A stretch of 64,000 nt of DNA from Thalassobium sp. R2A62 (GCF_000161835.1 NZ_GG697169.2:1606418-1670417), one strand, 5' to 3'. Shown: positions 1-9,107, numbered from the stretch's first letter. Notes: generated from the letters alone by a model not told the origin. Numbers and translations are program-made.

Positions 1-590
1 AGCCGCTGGCGAACCTTGACTACAAATTGCGCGAAGAGCTGCGCGAAATGCTTCCAGAACTGTTTTCTGGTCGCAATGCCGTAGTTGTCTACGCGACCTC
101 CGAACCGGAAGAGGCGCTGCTTTTGGGTGGGAATACAGCCCTTATGATGGACGGCTCTGTCGCGCAATTCGGGCCCACAGCGAAAATCTACCGAGCGCCT
201 GCGACGCTGACCGCGGCGCAGGTCTTCTCGAATCCACCCATCAACCACGCGCCAATCCGCAAGACTGGGACGCAGCTGACGATGGGTACGATAACTTGGA
301 ATGCCACTGACCACGCGGCAAACCTGCAAGACGGTGACTATACCGTCGCTATTCGCCCAAACCACATTCTACCGACCGCAAGTGAGCCATCAAAGGTCGC
401 GCTGTCTGGCAAGATTAGCGTGACTGAACTTAGCGGCTCTGAAAGCTCTGCTCACTTTGATCTTGATGGTCGCAGTTGGGTGTCGCTGTCGCACGGAACA
501 CACCCCTATCGCATTGGGGAAAAACACACATTTTACATGGATGCTGACGCGTGCCTTTTCTTTGCGCCCGACGGCAGCCGGGTCGCGTAA
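1..590 (+). CDS. glpS: Glycerol-type ABC transporter ATP-binding subunit, 5' truncated by window edge
   Basis: C-terminal part of an ABC ATPase; the reading frame is open from base 3 and the true start lies outside the window. The first visible residues, PLANLDYKLREELRE, are the D-loop region that follows Walker B, and the segment ending EPEEALLLGG is the position of the switch histidine region, here without a clear His. The remaining ~130 residues form a TOBE-like regulatory domain. It is followed after 9 bases by a second ATPase and then by two permeases and a DUF2160 protein. That order is known for the glycerol transporter GlpSTPQUV of rhizobia, so the symbol is given by context. Confident as ABC ATPase, less so for substrate. 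Confidence 0.8.
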   Translation, partial: PLANLDYKLREELREMLPELFSGRNAVVVYATSEPEEALLLGGNTALMMDGSVAQFGPTAKIYRAPATLTAAQVFSNPPINHAPIRKTGTQLTMGTITWNATDHAANLQDGDYTVAIRPNHILPTASEPSKVALSGKISVTELSGSESSAHFDLDGRSWVSLSHGTHPYRIGEKHTFYMDADACLFFAPDGSRVA

Positions 591-599
591 GGCGGGGAT

Positions 600-1676
600 A
601 TGGCTAAAATCACACTCGAAAAACTGCGGCACAGTTATATGCCAAACCCAAAGGGGCCTGACGATTATGCGCTTAAGCAGATCGACGTCGATTGGGAAGA
701 CGGTGGGGCTTATGCTCTGCTCGGACCTTCCGGTTGCGGGAAATCTACGCTGTTGAATATCATCTCGGGCTTGTTGGTCCCGTCTGAAGGTCACGTGAAG
801 TTTGATGGCAAAGACGTAACGTCTTTGACCCCAGATCAACGCAACATCGCGCAGGTGTTCCAGTTTCCAGTGATCTACGACACGATGACGGTTCGCCAGA
901 ACCTGTCATTTCCGCTGAAGAACCGGGGCGTGGATGAACGCACCATCATCACCCGCGTTCGCGAGATTGCAGAGATGCTTGAAGTCACAGATATGCTTGA
1001 CCGCCGCGCGGCTGGATTGACGCCAGACAACAAGCAAAAGATTTCAATGGGGCGCGGCCTTGTGCGTGACGATGTGAATGTCGTGATGTTTGACGAACCA
1101 CTGACGGTGATCGACCCGCATCTAAAATGGAAGCTGCGCTCTAAGCTCAAAGAACTGCACCAGCGCGTTAAAGCCACGATGATTTATGTGACTCACGACC
1201 AGACAGAGGCGCTGACCTTTGCGGATCAAGTCATGGTAATGCAGGAAGGCGAAGTTGTTCAGGTTGGCACACCAGTCGAGCTTTTCGAACGCCCTGCTCA
1301 TACCTTTGTCGGCCACTTTATCGGCTCACCAGGCATGAACGTTTTGCCTGCCGAACTGCGCGATGGCGGCGCCTTTTTCCAAGGCCAAAACGTGGCCCTT
1401 GAAGGTACGGTCGACAAAGACGTCACTGGTAAAATCGAAATCGGCGTGCGCCCTGAATTCGTCGCCCTTGGCAACACGGGTATCCCTGCGAAAGTGCGCA
1501 AAGTTGCGGACGTCGGCAGGCACCTTGTTGTAGAAGCGATGGTTGGCGATCAAAAGGTTGCGGTCATCATGAACGGACCTTCGCCCGCGCAGGGCGACAC
1601 AGTGCATTTACAATTCAATCCAGCCCACACACGCGTCTATTCAGACTGTTGGATCGCGACAGGAGCAGGTCAATGA
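600..1676 (+). CDS. glpT: Glycerol-type ABC transporter ATP-binding subunit
   Basis: A 358-residue ABC ATPase that would energise sugar-alcohol (probably glycerol) import at the inner membrane. Walker A is GPSGCGKST near residue 43, Walker B is VVMFDEP near 160, and the switch His is in YVTHDQTEA near 197. The signature loop reads NKQKISMGRGLVR instead of the canonical LSGGQ, so the motif is degenerate while the other ATPase motifs are intact. A C-terminal TOBE-type domain follows. The ATG at 600 sits 9 bases after the previous gene. Its stop overlaps the next start (ATGA), indicating translational coupling. It probably forms a heterodimer with the upstream ATPase. Confidence 0.88.
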   Translation: MAKITLEKLRHSYMPNPKGPDDYALKQIDVDWEDGGAYALLGPSGCGKSTLLNIISGLLVPSEGHVKFDGKDVTSLTPDQRNIAQVFQFPVIYDTMTVRQNLSFPLKNRGVDERTIITRVREIAEMLEVTDMLDRRAAGLTPDNKQKISMGRGLVRDDVNVVMFDEPLTVIDPHLKWKLRSKLKELHQRVKATMIYVTHDQTEALTFADQVMVMQEGEVVQVGTPVELFERPAHTFVGHFIGSPGMNVLPAELRDGGAFFQGQNVALEGTVDKDVTGKIEIGVRPEFVALGNTGIPAKVRKVADVGRHLVVEAMVGDQKVAVIMNGPSPAQGDTVHLQFNPAHTRVYSDCWIATGAGQ

Positions 1677-2536
1677 AGACCGAAAACCAAAAGGGCTGGT
1701 ACTTTGTCCTGCCCGTCTTGATCCTTGTCGCGTTCAACGCGTTGATCCCAATGATGACGGTGGTGAACTATTCCGTCCAAGAAACCTTTGGGAACAACCT
1801 GTTCTTCTGGGAAGGGCTGACGTGGTTCGAACAGATCCTTAGATCTGAACGTTTCCATGCAGCGCTTGGGCGTCAGTTCCTGTTCACCTTCCTGATCCTA
1901 ATCATCGAGGTTCCCTTGGGCATCGCCATCGCGCTTTCTATGCCGCGCCAAGGTCCTTGGGTGCCTGTCTGCTTGGTCCTTATGGCGCTGCCCATGTTGA
2001 TCCCTTGGAACGTTGTCGGTGCCATGTGGAACATCTTTGCTTTGCCCGACATCGGCTTGCTTGGCTATTTTGTGAACCACACGTTAGGCATCAACTATGA
2101 CATGACCCAGAACCCGCTTGCGGCTTGGATCACGATCATCACGATGGACGTCTGGCACTGGACCTCGCTTGTTGTGCTGCTGTCTTACGCTGGCCTTGTT
2201 GCGATCCCAGACGCCTACTATCAAGCCGCGAAGATCGACGGAGCCAGCAATTGGAGCGTCTTCCGCTTTATCCAGCTCCCCAAGATGAAAAACGTCCTGA
2301 CCATCGCGATCCTTTTGCGCTTCATGGACAGCTTTAACATTTATACTGAACCCTTCGTTCTTACGGGTGGCGGTCCCGGTAATTCCACCACGCTTCTTTC
2401 CATCGACCTCGTCAAAATCGCCCTTGGTCAGTTTGACCTTGGCCCCGCTGCCGCAATGTCGTTGATCTATTTCGCAATTACGCTCTTTGTGTCTTGGCTG
2501 TTCTATACGCTGATGACCAAAGACGATCTGAACTAA
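1673..2536 (+). CDS. glpP: ABC transporter permease, glycerol type
   Basis: Integral membrane permease of about 287 residues (MalF/UgpA-like). It starts with MKTENQKGWYFVLPVLILVAFNALIP, a cytoplasmic tail plus the first helix. A further set of hydrophobic helices follows, and the EAA loop YYQAAKIDGASNWSVFRFIQLPKM, which docks on the ATPase, lies near residue 185. The ATG at 1673 is chosen over an upstream TTG because it overlaps the preceding stop by 4 bases and has AGGAG just upstream. It works with the second permease at 2548. Confidence 0.88.
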   Translation: MKTENQKGWYFVLPVLILVAFNALIPMMTVVNYSVQETFGNNLFFWEGLTWFEQILRSERFHAALGRQFLFTFLILIIEVPLGIAIALSMPRQGPWVPVCLVLMALPMLIPWNVVGAMWNIFALPDIGLLGYFVNHTLGINYDMTQNPLAAWITIITMDVWHWTSLVVLLSYAGLVAIPDAYYQAAKIDGASNWSVFRFIQLPKMKNVLTIAILLRFMDSFNIYTEPFVLTGGGPGNSTTLLSIDLVKIALGQFDLGPAAAMSLIYFAITLFVSWLFYTLMTKDDLN

Positions 2537-2547
2537 AGGAGGGCTCG

Positions 2548-3345
2548 ATGAAACGTCGATCCATCGTCCCAATCGTCTATATCGTCTTCCTGATGCTGCC
2601 GATCTATTGGCTCGTCGCGATGAGCTTTAAGACAACAAACGAAATCCTCGCAGGTTTTTCCTTATTCCCACAAACCTTCACTTTGGAGGCGTATCGGACG
2701 ATCTTCACCGATCCAACGTGGTACTGGGGTTACATTAACTCGATCATCTATGTGTCTCTGAACACGGTGATCTCAGTCGCTGTTGCTTTGCCCGCAGCTT
2801 ATGCATTTAGCCGCTATCGGTTCTTGGGTGACAAGCAGTTGTTCTTTTGGCTCCTCACCAACCGCATGGCCCCGGCTGCTGTTTTCGCGCTACCGTTCTT
2901 CCAGCTTTATTCCGCTGTTGGCATCTTTGATACGCATCTTGCAGTCGCTTTAGCGCATTGCCTGTTCAACATCCCGCTGGCTGTTTGGATCCTTGAGGGG
3001 TTCATGGGCGGCGTTCCAAAAGAACTCGACGAAACAGCCTATGTTGACGGTTATTCCTTCCCGCGCTTTTTCGTGTCGATCTTCATTCCAACGATCAAAG
3101 CAGGCGTCGGGGTCGCAGCCTTCTTCTGTTTCATGTTCTCATGGGTCGAATTGTTGCTGGCCAAGACGCTGACGGCGGTCGAGGCAAAGCCCATTGCAGC
3201 CACTATGACCAAAACAGCATCTTCGGCTGGCTATGAGCTTGGCCTATTGGCAGCCGCTGGCACCTTGACGATCATCCCCGGAGCAATCGTCATCTACTTC
3301 GTTCGCAATTACATTGCGAAGGGCTTCGCGATGGGGAGAGTTTGA
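2548..3345 (+). CDS. glpQ: ABC transporter permease, glycerol type
   Basis: Second membrane subunit, about 265 residues (MalG/UgpE-like). The first helix is VPIVYIVFLMLPIYWLVAMSF. The EAA loop is PKELDETAYVDGYSFPRFFVSIFIP near residue 165. The ATG at 2548 follows a strong AAAGGAGGG site and lies 11 bases after the first permease gene. It pairs with the 1673 gene product to form the translocation pore. Confidence 0.88.
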   Translation: MKRRSIVPIVYIVFLMLPIYWLVAMSFKTTNEILAGFSLFPQTFTLEAYRTIFTDPTWYWGYINSIIYVSLNTVISVAVALPAAYAFSRYRFLGDKQLFFWLLTNRMAPAAVFALPFFQLYSAVGIFDTHLAVALAHCLFNIPLAVWILEGFMGGVPKELDETAYVDGYSFPRFFVSIFIPTIKAGVGVAAFFCFMFSWVELLLAKTLTAVEAKPIAATMTKTASSAGYELGLLAAAGTLTIIPGAIVIYFVRNYIAKGFAMGRV

Positions 3346-3346
3346 T

Positions 3347-3625
3347 ATGTTTACTTGGATGGCATGGACATGGCCAACGGCCCTCGTCTTTATCGGTCTG
3401 TTTTCCGCAATGGGTATCCTAACGGCACTGGAACTGAAGTACCCCGGCGGTAATGAGCGCAAAGGCATCTTTGGGCTGACGACAACACGCGGTGATCGTT
3501 TGTTCCTGACCTGCCTCGGCACATCTTTCATCTTCCTTGGCTGGCTTGGGCTTGTCGGCATGCCGCTTTGGGCACCGCTGTGCATCGCAATTTTCTGGAG
3601 CATTCTTTGCTTTTGGAAAGTATAA
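3347..3625 (+). CDS. glpU: DUF2160 small membrane protein of glycerol ABC operon
   Basis: A 92-residue protein with three hydrophobic stretches (about residues 8-28, 50-68 and 70-90) and a short basic loop (GGNERKGIFGLTTTRGDR). Proteins of this size and pattern (DUF2160 family, called GlpU in rhizobia) sit between the permease and binding-protein genes in glycerol ABC operons. The exact role is not established. The ATG at 3347 starts one base after the permease stop. No binding-protein gene follows within the window. Confidence 0.78.
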   Translation: MFTWMAWTWPTALVFIGLFSAMGILTALELKYPGGNERKGIFGLTTTRGDRLFLTCLGTSFIFLGWLGLVGMPLWAPLCIAIFWSILCFWKV

Positions 3626-3686
3626 TCGAGCGACGATAAATTAGGGGCGCGGCAGGCTTCTGCGGAGCCATTCCGAGTTATAGGAC

Positions 3687-3714
3687 CCGGGCGGTGATTT
3701 TCCTCACCGCCCGG
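3687..3714 (+). terminator. Hairpin after the glycerol ABC operon
   Basis: A perfect 11-bp inverted repeat CCGGGCGGTGA / TCACCGCCCGG with a 6-base loop. It is followed by a weak T-rich stretch rather than a clean T run. It lies 62 bases after the last ABC gene and could be a terminator or an mRNA-stabilising processing hairpin of the kind often found between transporter genes. The rest of 3626-3852 shows no gene. Confidence 0.6.
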
Positions 3715-3852
3715 TACTTGTTTAGGCCCTTGCTTGTCGTGATATTGAGCTTCGTTTTTGGACCTGCCCCAGTAAACTAAGATCTTATTTTTGCGCGTAC
3801 CGTATGGAATGCATATAAAGGCGGAGTTTTATCTCCAGCGCCCCTAAACATT

Positions 3853-3975
3853 TCAATAAAATGGTTCTTCTTTAATTTCTGACGCTGCGACGGGAATGCT
3901 GTATCCAAACTTGAAAATTGTCTCATTAACAACATCATGAAACCACGAAGGGTTCACCAGACGCCTGACAGAGCG
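3853..3975 (-). pseudogene. C-terminal gene fragment directly behind Hint gene 1
   Basis: Right after the TAG stop of the first Hint gene the same frame stays open for about 40 more codons. It reads NPSWFHDVVNETIFKFGYS ... SEIKEEPFY and ends in TGA. The residue mix looks protein-like and is unlike the Hint tails of the two paralogs. There is no start codon with a ribosome site. Most likely it is the truncated 3' end of a gene removed when the Hint region was inserted. The family is not recognised. Confidence 0.3.
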
Positions 3976-6018
3976 CTAAACGCTGCCAGCCATATAGGAC
4001 CCAAGGAGCTTGCCCTCTTTATGCTTGAGGCTCATGCGGGCGGCGGGGCCGTAGTCGTTGAGGGTGCCGTCAACAAGCTGTGGGAAGAGCGTGAGGATTT
4101 CATCCCGTGTGGCTTGATCCAAGGCTTTCCAGCCCTGTTGGCCCGGGTGGAAGCTCTCAGAAGGGCAGCCTTCAGCGTAGATAATCTCGTGGGTATCAAA
4201 CAGCATGTGGAAATACTCCACCTCACCCCCTTCGTCACGCAGGATGGTCTGGTCATTCAGCAGAGACTTGGCTGTCGCCAGTACTTCAACTTCACCAAAG
4301 AGCAGTTCTGCCTGCCAGCCTTGCAGGAGCATCCGGTGCTGTGGGCTGACGCGTAGATCACGGTCATTTCCGAGAGCACCCCTGCGGATCAGGATGGGGG
4401 CAAGATCGCCTGTAGCTGCTCGTTTGGACGACCCGATCCAGCGTATGGGCTGATACCCGTGGTCCATCGTCAGTACCATGTCGCCAGCAGCAAGCTCTTC
4501 AATCGGGCGCTCGCCTTGATCGGTCTTGATCAGGGTGCCGCGGGTGAAGCAGACAAACGACTGGAAGTCGTCTTGTGTCATCGCCCCGTGATAGCCGTCT
4601 GTCACAGAGGTCACGTCGATAGATTGGATCTGAGGCCACGATCCGCTGTTTAGATTCGTACCAGCCCAGTCAGAGTTGACCAGGAACATGTTTCCTGCGT
4701 CATCCTGATACATCAGAGCATTTGTATATGACTGAGTGGAGCCATCGGTATAAGTAACGGTCAGGTTAATACTTACGATCGAGTCGACCAAAGCGGTCTG
4801 CGTTCCACTGCCTAAATCGTAGCTAATTTCTTCATCCGGTAAATATTGTGGAGATAGGTTGTCTGTATTAATCGCGCCATCGCCATTGACGTCTTCATAG
4901 GTAACCAAGACTTCGTCTTGCCAAAGTGGGTCCGAGGACGATCCAAAGGTCCCCAAAAAGGGTGCTGTGTTGACTGTGTCAGGGAAAAACTCCTCACTGG
5001 TGTCAGCATCCATAAAATTACCAAGAAAGATAGCTTCACTGATGGATAACCCAGCTTCAGGTGATTCCGGAGGAGTGCCAACTATGTCAAATGTGCCTTG
5101 CTCCGCGAGGTCCGCATAAGCAACTTGGCCAATAGGGCTGTACTCACTGTAGGTATACTCAACCCCATCGATTAACGGCTGGGTGAAAGTTATGTAGGTG
5201 TCGAAGCCTGTTAATGCGCTCCCGTCGATGTCCCTGATGTTAGTACCGTTAGAGCCGGCAATGATATATGCCTTAAAAGAGGAGCCGTCATCGCCAGTGA
5301 CAGTGTAGCTTGCAAAGCTGGCGATATCATTTCCCGAAATGGAGGTATCGCCGTTTACGCTTTGTAATATCTCGCTTGAATCATAAGTTTGTCCGTCGTT
5401 TGTAGACTGGTCATCAAGCACTGCATCGTCATCATCAACGGCAATTGTTGTAATCGGGTTAGTGGAGTCGTGAACAAAGACAATGCCGTCTTTTGAGAAG
5501 GCGCTTGTTTGGGGGAAGCCCACATCGCTCTGTGAGAATGTATGAAACGTATAGGTTTCAACCGGTGCTGGTGGCACTAATTCTGGCACACTATCAACAT
5601 CGGTTCTACTGCCAATACCGACATTTGAACCCGAGATAAATGCATCGGCCAAGGCCGTTGGGTTATCCGGGTGAGATGCAAGCCACATCGTGCCGTGAAA
5701 ACTTGCATTGTTAGACCCATCCTCATCATTAAGGATCAACGCGTTCCAACCAGTTCCCGAAAGCCCATCAATTGCCCATTGCCCATTGAAGGTCAGACCG
5801 TCTCCGATAAGGTAGCTGTACGCAGGGTCACTTACCGCCGTAATGCTGGGAGTGATCCCTGTTTCGACGTCATGGCCGCTCCCATCAGTCAACAAATCAC
5901 CAATGCCTTGACTGTCATCAGGATCATCTACAGTGATCGTGACAGCATTACCGGACAAGGTAATGGGCCCGGTTGTAATGCTGGTGGCTTGATAAATTGT
6001 GAATGTATAGATTGCCAT
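3976..6018 (-). CDS. Hint-domain (hedgehog/intein) protein, paralog 1
   Basis: A 680-residue protein with a modular N-terminal region (about 1-310, acidic and Ser/Thr/Asp-rich, with two VTITVDD / TTIAVDD-type repeats) and a linker module (about 320-490, GTPPESPEAG ... MTQDDFQSFV). A C-terminal Hint domain begins at VCFTRGTLIKTDQGERPIEE. The Cys-1 nucleophile and the SPQHRMLL histidine motif of Hint domains are present. No C-terminal splice junction or extein follows, which fits hedgehog-like self-cleavage rather than protein splicing. There is no Sec signal peptide; type I export is possible. The linker and Hint parts are nearly identical at DNA level to paralog 2, whereas the N-terminal part is unique. 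Function unknown. Confidence 0.85.
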   Translation of the reverse strand: MAIYTFTIYQATSITTGPITLSGNAVTITVDDPDDSQGIGDLLTDGSGHDVETGITPSITAVSDPAYSYLIGDGLTFNGQWAIDGLSGTGWNALILNDEDGSNNASFHGTMWLASHPDNPTALADAFISGSNVGIGSRTDVDSVPELVPPAPVETYTFHTFSQSDVGFPQTSAFSKDGIVFVHDSTNPITTIAVDDDDAVLDDQSTNDGQTYDSSEILQSVNGDTSISGNDIASFASYTVTGDDGSSFKAYIIAGSNGTNIRDIDGSALTGFDTYITFTQPLIDGVEYTYSEYSPIGQVAYADLAEQGTFDIVGTPPESPEAGLSISEAIFLGNFMDADTSEEFFPDTVNTAPFLGTFGSSSDPLWQDEVLVTYEDVNGDGAINTDNLSPQYLPDEEISYDLGSGTQTALVDSIVSINLTVTYTDGSTQSYTNALMYQDDAGNMFLVNSDWAGTNLNSGSWPQIQSIDVTSVTDGYHGAMTQDDFQSFVCFTRGTLIKTDQGERPIEELAAGDMVLTMDHGYQPIRWIGSSKRAATGDLAPILIRRGALGNDRDLRVSPQHRMLLQGWQAELLFGEVEVLATAKSLLNDQTILRDEGGEVEYFHMLFDTHEIIYAEGCPSESFHPGQQGWKALDQATRDEILTLFPQLVDGTLNDYGPAARMSLKHKEGKLLGSYMAGSV

Positions 6019-6098
6019 TTGTTATCCCACCATTTTTCGCTCTTGGCCCGAAAGCAAGCCTGCGTTCTGAAAGACAGCGAATATACCCTAAACTAATA

Positions 6099-6222
6099 CA
6101 GCGGCCCGCAGCTTTGAGGCACGACTCTTTCGAACATGTTAAGCATCCAAAAGTATACAATTAGGCCTGTTACGTGCCCTAAACTGTTACTTTTCAGGCG
6201 ACTGTTTTCATTGAGAAAGCAG
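6099..6222 (-). repeat. Upstream repeat copy R1
   Basis: First of four copies of an intergenic repeat located upstream of the Hint genes. Conserved core on the + strand: GCCTGTTACGTGCCCTAAAC, then TTACTTTTCAGGCGACTG and TTTTCATTGAGAAAGCA. It starts about 80 bases upstream of the start of paralog 1, so it probably carries the promoter or a regulatory site that was duplicated with the gene. Confidence 0.7.
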
Positions 6223-6269
6223 TCGCTTGAAACATTAGACCGGACTGGTCACGAGGAAGTGCGGATCCA

Positions 6270-6506
6270 TCACCTGGAGCGTTTAAGCCCTTCGTTAACA
6301 CAGACGGCATCAGCGACTTGAACAGACATCTCTTCTGGTCTCCCAATAGATCGGTCCCACGTAACTTGCTCTCTCGTGTAAAGTTGGCAAGTCACTGGAC
6401 CCTGCGCTGTAGAGACGACGACCGGTGCGGTTTCATAGTTCACAGCACTGAGGCATCCAGAAACTCCGAAAGCCAGCGGTATGACGAGATATTTAATTTT
6501 TGACAT
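6270..6506 (-). CDS. Small lipoprotein, unknown function
   Basis: A 78-residue protein starting MSKIKYLVIPLAFGVSGCLS. A short basic N-terminus, a hydrophobic helix and a lipobox (VSGC, Cys at 18) predict processing by signal peptidase II and lipid anchoring. The ATG at 6506 has AGGAG a few bases upstream. The mature part is about 60 residues with three further Cys/aromatic positions (VTCQLYTREQ, VADAVCVNEG). It lies between Hint paralogs 1 and 2 on the same strand. Family not recognised. Confidence 0.7.
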   Translation of the reverse strand: MSKIKYLVIPLAFGVSGCLSAVNYETAPVVVSTAQGPVTCQLYTREQVTWDRSIGRPEEMSVQVADAVCVNEGLKRSR

Positions 6507-6622
6507 GTCTAGGACACTCCTTTTTTGTTTGCATTTTTGACAGCAGCCGTTCGAGAACTTTCCCAGTTAAGGTTCGTTCGGGCCAAAACTCTGACAAGCC
6601 GTGACCTGACTTAGATCAAGCG

Positions 6623-8761
6623 CTAAACGCTCCCAGCCATATAGGACCCAAGGAGCTTGCCCTCTTTGTGCTTGAGGCTCATGCGGGCGGCGGGGCCGTA
6701 GTCGTTGAAGTTGCCGTCAGCAAGCTGTGGGAAGAGCGTGAGGATTTCATCCCGTGTGGCTTGATCCAAGGCTTTCCAGCCCTGTTGGCCCGGGTGGAAG
6801 CTCTCAGAAGGGCAGCCTTCAGCGTAGATAATCTCGTGGGTATCAAACAGCATGTGGAAATACTCCACCTCACCCCCTTCGTCACGCAGGATTGTCTGGT
6901 CATTCAGCAGAGACTTGGCTGTTGCCAGCACTTCAAGTTCGCCAAAGAGCATCTCTGCCTGCCAGCCTTGCAGGAGCATACGGTGCTGTGGGCTGACGCG
7001 TAGATCACGGTCATTCCCGAGAGCACCCTTGCGGATCAAAATGGGGGCAAGATCGCCTGTGGCCGCTCGTTTGGACGACCCGATCCAGCGTGTAGGCTGA
7101 TACCCGTGGTCCATCGTCAGTACCATGTCGCCAGCAGCAAGCTCTTCAATCGGGCGCTCGCCTTGATCGGTCTTGATCAGGGTGCCACGGGTGAAGCAGA
7201 CAAACGACTGGAAGTCGTCTTGTGTCATCGCCCCGTGATAGCCGTCTGTCACAGAGGTCACGTCGATAGATTGGATCTGAGGCCACGATCCGCTGTTTAG
7301 ATTCGTACCAGCCCAGTCAGAGTTGACCAGGAACATGTTTCCTGCGTCATCCTGATACATCAGAGCATTTGTATATGACTGAGTAGAGCCATCGGTATAA
7401 GTAACGGTCAGGTTAATACTTACGATCGAGTCGACCAAAGCGGTCTGCGTTCCACTGCCTAAATCGTAGCTAATTTCTTCATCCGGTAAATATTGTGGAG
7501 ATGCGTTGTCTGTATTAATCACACCATCGCCATTGACGTCTTCATAGGTAACCAAGACTTCGTCTTGCCAAAGTGGGTCCGAGGACGATCCAAAGGTCCC
7601 CAAAAAGGGTGCTGTGTTGACTGTGTCAGGGAAAAACTCCTCACTGATGTCAGCATCCATAAAATTACCAAGAAAGATAGCTTCACCGATGGAGACCCCA
7701 GCTTCAGGTGATTCCGGAGGAGTTCCAGCTGGGTCCAGCGAGTCCATGTTGACGGTTGTTTCAGAGAACAATTCCACCAACAGGCCGTTGCCTCCGCCAG
7801 GGTGCACGATTTCCAGCGTCGAGATGGGGATGTTAAACGTAAGGGTTTCTATATTTGTAGCTTCACTTTCATTAAACCCAACACCTCCTTCTGTAGTGAC
7901 AAAGGCATTGTTTGTTGGGGTAAATGTAACATCCCCACTGGCTATCAAAGTGTTTAGATCGACCTCAACGCCATTTACCTTGAACGTGATCACTTCTTCT
8001 GTGTTGCCCAAAGCAAATTTGACGACAACACCATCCACGGGAACGGGGCTACCATCTGTCGTGAAACTCAGGTCCAGGGTTTCGGGATTTTCAGTACCGT
8101 TTCCGAGCCAAACGTTAGAGGCATCAATACCATGGGCCCCGGCACTGGCCCCACCCGCACCGGTGATTGTATAATCAACCGTGGCTCCGGTATTCGTGTC
8201 TGTAAAGCTGCCTGACTGGCCAGTTTCGTCGGTAGCTGTTGTCGTGAGTTCAATCGTAGAGTCAGGTACCGGTGGTGCGTCGAAGTCGGAATACGCGTAG
8301 CCTTGGGTGTCTCCAAAATTGTATGGCTCTTCGATACCGTTGTCCGTCGCAATAAAAGTTAAGCTATCCCCATCCGAAACAGAGAATGGATATGCGAGAT
8401 AGGATGGGCTTGAACTGGATCCACCAATGCCGAAGATCTGTGCAAAGCCTGTTTCGCCTGTTGTGTCATTTGTAACTTCAACTTGAGCGATGGCATGAAC
8501 CTTGGTGCCAGCTGTATAAGTGGCCCCATTCACGGTGACTGTATCAGTTAAGACTGCAAAATCACCAGTTTCTGGGTTGTTCTGGTTATTGCCGACAATA
8601 TCTTCTGCGTATTCGTCGTCATCTGTAATCGTGACGGGTGTTGCAACGTCCGTAAAAGTTACTGTTCCAGCACGACCAACTGCTTGTCCGGCTAATGTGG
8701 AGTTTGCTGAAACTCCGGGAATTTGATCTAAGGGGTATAAGTTTATTGTATAATCGGACAT
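6623..8761 (-). CDS. Hint-domain protein, paralog 2 (mosaic of paralogs 1 and 3)
   Basis: A 712-residue protein. Its N-terminal module (MSDYTINLYPLDQIPG ... DTQGYAYSDFD, about 1-165) matches that of paralog 3. A unique middle (about 165-345) follows. From GTPPESPEAG onward the linker and Hint domain match paralog 1 almost base for base. Hint Cys-1 is in VCFTRGTLIK and the histidine motif is SPQHRMLL. The VTITDDDEYAED element near residue 45 recurs in all three paralogs. No signal peptide is seen. Likely exported and self-processing; biological role unknown. Confidence 0.85.
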   Translation of the reverse strand: MSDYTINLYPLDQIPGVSANSTLAGQAVGRAGTVTFTDVATPVTITDDDEYAEDIVGNNQNNPETGDFAVLTDTVTVNGATYTAGTKVHAIAQVEVTNDTTGETGFAQIFGIGGSSSSPSYLAYPFSVSDGDSLTFIATDNGIEEPYNFGDTQGYAYSDFDAPPVPDSTIELTTTATDETGQSGSFTDTNTGATVDYTITGAGGASAGAHGIDASNVWLGNGTENPETLDLSFTTDGSPVPVDGVVVKFALGNTEEVITFKVNGVEVDLNTLIASGDVTFTPTNNAFVTTEGGVGFNESEATNIETLTFNIPISTLEIVHPGGGNGLLVELFSETTVNMDSLDPAGTPPESPEAGVSIGEAIFLGNFMDADISEEFFPDTVNTAPFLGTFGSSSDPLWQDEVLVTYEDVNGDGVINTDNASPQYLPDEEISYDLGSGTQTALVDSIVSINLTVTYTDGSTQSYTNALMYQDDAGNMFLVNSDWAGTNLNSGSWPQIQSIDVTSVTDGYHGAMTQDDFQSFVCFTRGTLIKTDQGERPIEELAAGDMVLTMDHGYQPTRWIGSSKRAATGDLAPILIRKGALGNDRDLRVSPQHRMLLQGWQAEMLFGELEVLATAKSLLNDQTILRDEGGEVEYFHMLFDTHEIIYAEGCPSESFHPGQQGWKALDQATRDEILTLFPQLADGNFNDYGPAARMSLKHKEGKLLGSYMAGSV

Positions 8762-8817
8762 GGCCTTGACCCGCTTCTGCTCCAGGATTGTCAGTCTTGA
8801 TCTGTATTAATTAATAA

Positions 8818-8947
8818 GACGGCACCCCAGCGTTAACCAAATACTCCTCCGCATAGATTAAGTACCCAAATGGATGCGATTAGGTCTGTTACGCGCCCTA
8901 AAGTATTACTTTTCAAGCGACTGTTTTCATTGGGGAAACAATGCGTG
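8818..8947 (-). repeat. Upstream repeat copy R2
   Basis: Second copy of the repeat, about 60 bases upstream of the start of Hint paralog 2. It shares CCAGCGTTAACCAA, TTACGCGCCCTAAA and GCGACTGTTTTCATTGGGGA with the other copies. The remainder of the gap 8948-9086 shows no convincing gene; a minus-strand open frame there overlaps the repeat and is rejected. Confidence 0.72.
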
Positions 8948-9086
8948 GGTGAACCAAAGGTTGTTACAGGCGCATTTTCCAGGCTCTTGAAGATTTCTTC
9001 GGGAAGCATAGGGTTAAATGTGCCTTCGTCCTCCTCCGCAACAACCAATCTCCAATAGAAAACGCTCCGCCAGACGACTGACAGAT

Positions 9087-9107
9087 CGCTCCATTTTAAA
9101 TGGAGCG
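9087..9107. other. Perfect inverted repeat
   Basis: CGCTCCATTT, one T, AAATGGAGCG: a perfect 10-bp palindrome with a single-base centre. It lies between paralogs 2 and 3 and just outside the conserved 3' flank (9124-9236). With a one-base loop it is more likely a protein-binding site or recombination scar than a terminator. Confidence 0.5.
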
